The notes beneath the pieces were generated by a model. It saw only the letters and a program-made list of their open reading frames with translations. It was not told the DNA's origin and searched no databases. The translations under genes were made by a program, and so were the position numbers. DNA of 49,556 nucleotides from an uncultured Luminiphilus sp. Lineage in GTDB: Bacteria > Pseudomonadota > Gammaproteobacteria > Pseudomonadales > Halieaceae. Location: assembly GCA_905182485.1 (NCBI GenBank), contig CAJJBO010000034.1, positions 1-49,556 on the forward strand, written 5' to 3'. This document shows positions 48,396-49,556 of the stretch, one piece after another. The first letter of the stretch is position 1. Every line of letters begins with the position of its first letter.

Positions 48396-49556
48396 CTATT
48401 TTTTGTTGGGCAATTTAAAAGCGATCAAGTGGTCCCCAGGCGGCGTGCCCAATGCCGCGTGGCCGCCCGCTGCAATCACGACATATTGCGCGCTGTCTTT
48501 CTGTAGCTGGTAAGTAATGGGCAATCCATGGCCTGAAGTGGGCAGGCGACCTTTCCATAACTCGTCACCGGTTTGGGTGTCGAATGCCCGCAAGTAGTGA
48601 TCGGTGGTGGCACCAATAAACGTGAGGCCGCTCGCCGTCACGACGGGCCCGCCCAGGTTCGGTGATCCTTTGATGAACCAAAATGGGAACGGCGCCATGT
48701 CTCGTGTGGTGCCGAGGGGAACTTGCCAGTCAACATCGCCAGTCTGAAGGTCGATGGAGGCGAGGGGTACCCCAAGGTGGAGGGGTGCAAGGCACACCCA
48801 GGGGGGAGACGAACCCAAGCCAGCGGCGGTTGCAATAAGGTGGTCCCTTCACCCGGCTCCAAGATAAAGGGCCCGGGTGCGACCGGGTCTGGCCCCGTCT
48901 CGGGTCCGCACGCTTCTCGAGGCAATAACTGCAGGATCGTTCCCATGTGCAGCGTATTGACGATCAGTTTGCCTCTCACCGAATCGATGGCGGGTCCCCC
49001 CCCAGTTTTGGCCGCCAAACGCGCTGGGCATGTGCAACGCACCCTCGGTTGCCGGCGGCGTGAAAGGGCCCTCGTAACGGATGTCTTCAAGCGTGTTTGC
49101 GCAAGCCCCTTTATCCCATGGCGTCAGCCCCCACAGCAGCTCGTTTTCCCCCGGCAGTTCAAACAGGGATCGGGGCTTGCTCGGAATCGGCTGCGTGGGT
49201 GCCGTGAAGTCTCCCGCAACAGCACCTTGTGGGACGGCCGTCTCCACGACGGGAAAAAGCGGCTCTCCCGTCTTCTCGGTCGAGTAAAAAGACGTAACCC
49301 TGTTTGGTCGTTTGAGCGAGCCCAAGAATCGGGTTCACCCTCTCGTTCCCAGTCGAAAAACGTGGGCTGCGACGGCACGTCAAAATCCCAAATGTCGTGA
49401 TGAACGGTTTGAAAATGCCAGGCGACTTCGCCGGTGTCTATGTGCAGCGCCACCACTGAGCTGGAGTAATAATCGAGCCCGTCTCGTTGCCCGCCGTAAT
49501 AATCGGGTGAGGTGTTGCCGGTGGGCACGTAAACCAACCCCAAGTCTCGGGTCGAC
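48396..49556 (-). pseudogene. PQQ-dependent dehydrogenase (glucose/quinate/shikimate type), C-terminal part with several frameshifts, cut by window edge
   Basis: The leftward gene enters at the right edge as GLVYVPTGNTSPDYYGGQRD and SSSVVALHIDTGEVAWHFQT, classic for membrane PQQ dehydrogenases of the Gcd/QuiA family, then VHHDIWDFDVPSQPTFFDW. It then crosses frames at about 49331, 49267, 48996-49003 (C8), 48801-48806 (G6) and 48764, each restored by removing one base: LGLAQTTKQGYVFLLDREDG, PLFPVVETAVPQGAVAGDFT, PAIDSVRGKLIVNTLHMGT, LGVPCTPPPWGT, and finally ASIDLQTGDVDWQVPLGTTR to the stop at 48396. The C-terminal GLTFIGATTDHYLRAFDTQT and ELWKGRLPTSG are intact. It oxidises a sugar or alicyclic alcohol in the periplasm. 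N terminus lies outside the window. Confidence 0.8.

Noticed and set aside
46320-49556. True pseudogene cluster from relaxed selection
   Set aside because: Conserved residues remain between shifts and nearly all shifts are one extra base in G/C runs; kept only as the less likely alternative.
1-49556. CRISPR arrays, insertion sequences, integrase genes, tRNA or rRNA genes
   Set aside because: No regularly spaced repeats, transposase motifs, integrase motifs or cloverleaf-like sequences were recognised by reading.

Overview
The window is a stretch of chromosome from a Gram-negative gammaproteobacterium, probably a marine, aerobic heterotroph of the Cellvibrionales/Halieaceae (OM60/NOR5) kind. 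The class rests on conserved gene orders (zapA / ygfB-pepP-ubiH-ubiI; rppH-ptsP-lgt-thyA-folA), on lipoprotein and outer-membrane proteins, and on a TonB-dependent receptor with a TonB/ExbB/ExbD operon. The family-level guess is inference. Coding density is very high, with many 1-20 nt overlaps and ATGA junctions.

Layout. (1) 1-6 kb: cell division genes (zapA, zapB-like) run leftward, divergent from a rightward ygfB-pepP-ubiH-ubiI-gcvH run, followed by a convergent HAD gene with eroded motifs. (2) 6-11 kb: rppH-ptsP-lgt-thyA-folA housekeeping operon. (3) 11.3-16.9 kb: a seven-gene envelope energy-transduction operon: DUF3450 protein, long ExbB-like protein, ExbB, two ExbD, TonB and a TPR protein. 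It ends in a strong terminator whose loop contains the stop codon. This resembles the TonB2/TtpC type of system known from Vibrio. (4) 17-19 kb: cold-shock protein and a pyruvate kinase gene broken by one frameshift. (5) 19-25.6 kb: small HTH-like protein, NTF2-like protein, ubiX, an MFS exporter and a D-2-hydroxyacid dehydrogenase, then leftward DUF4136 lipoprotein, TauE/SafE permease and glutathione reductase. (6) 25.7-31 kb: DUF481 outer-membrane protein, compact RNase J-like MBL protein, MltF-like lytic transglycosylase, quinone oxidoreductase. (7) 31-40 kb: accessory metabolism: iron alcohol dehydrogenase, esterase, MBL hydrolase (frameshifted), class III aminotransferase, DUF2878 and chalcone-isomerase-like proteins, a LuxR-type regulator divergent from a GST-like protein, and an M24-fold protein. 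(8) 40.2-49.6 kb: a probable catabolic island: TonB-dependent receptor, 2-oxoacid dehydrogenase E1 alpha, E1 beta and E2, a cytochrome c/PQQ fusion quinoprotein between E1 and E2, and on the opposite strand a cupin and a second PQQ dehydrogenase.

How it fits together. The ubi genes (ubiH, ubiI, ubiX) serve quinone synthesis for the respiratory chain, and the quinoproteins in region 8 would feed electrons into such a chain. The TonB operon of region 3 is the obvious candidate to energise the receptor of region 8. Region 8 reads as uptake, periplasmic oxidation, then cytoplasmic oxidative cleavage to an acyl-CoA. The substrate cannot be named from sequence.

Quality warning. From about 46.3 kb to the right end, every gene is interrupted by frameshifts. 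I could place about thirteen, nearly all of them one extra base in a G or C run, and removing that base restores a family-typical protein. Only two clear frameshifts occur in the first 46 kb (17.96 kb and 33.28 kb). The tail is therefore more likely to carry sequencing or assembly errors than to be a set of pseudogenes, but both readings are kept open. No tRNA, rRNA, insertion sequence or CRISPR array was seen. Several perfect 14-16 bp palindromes lie in intergenic regions and are good operator candidates.
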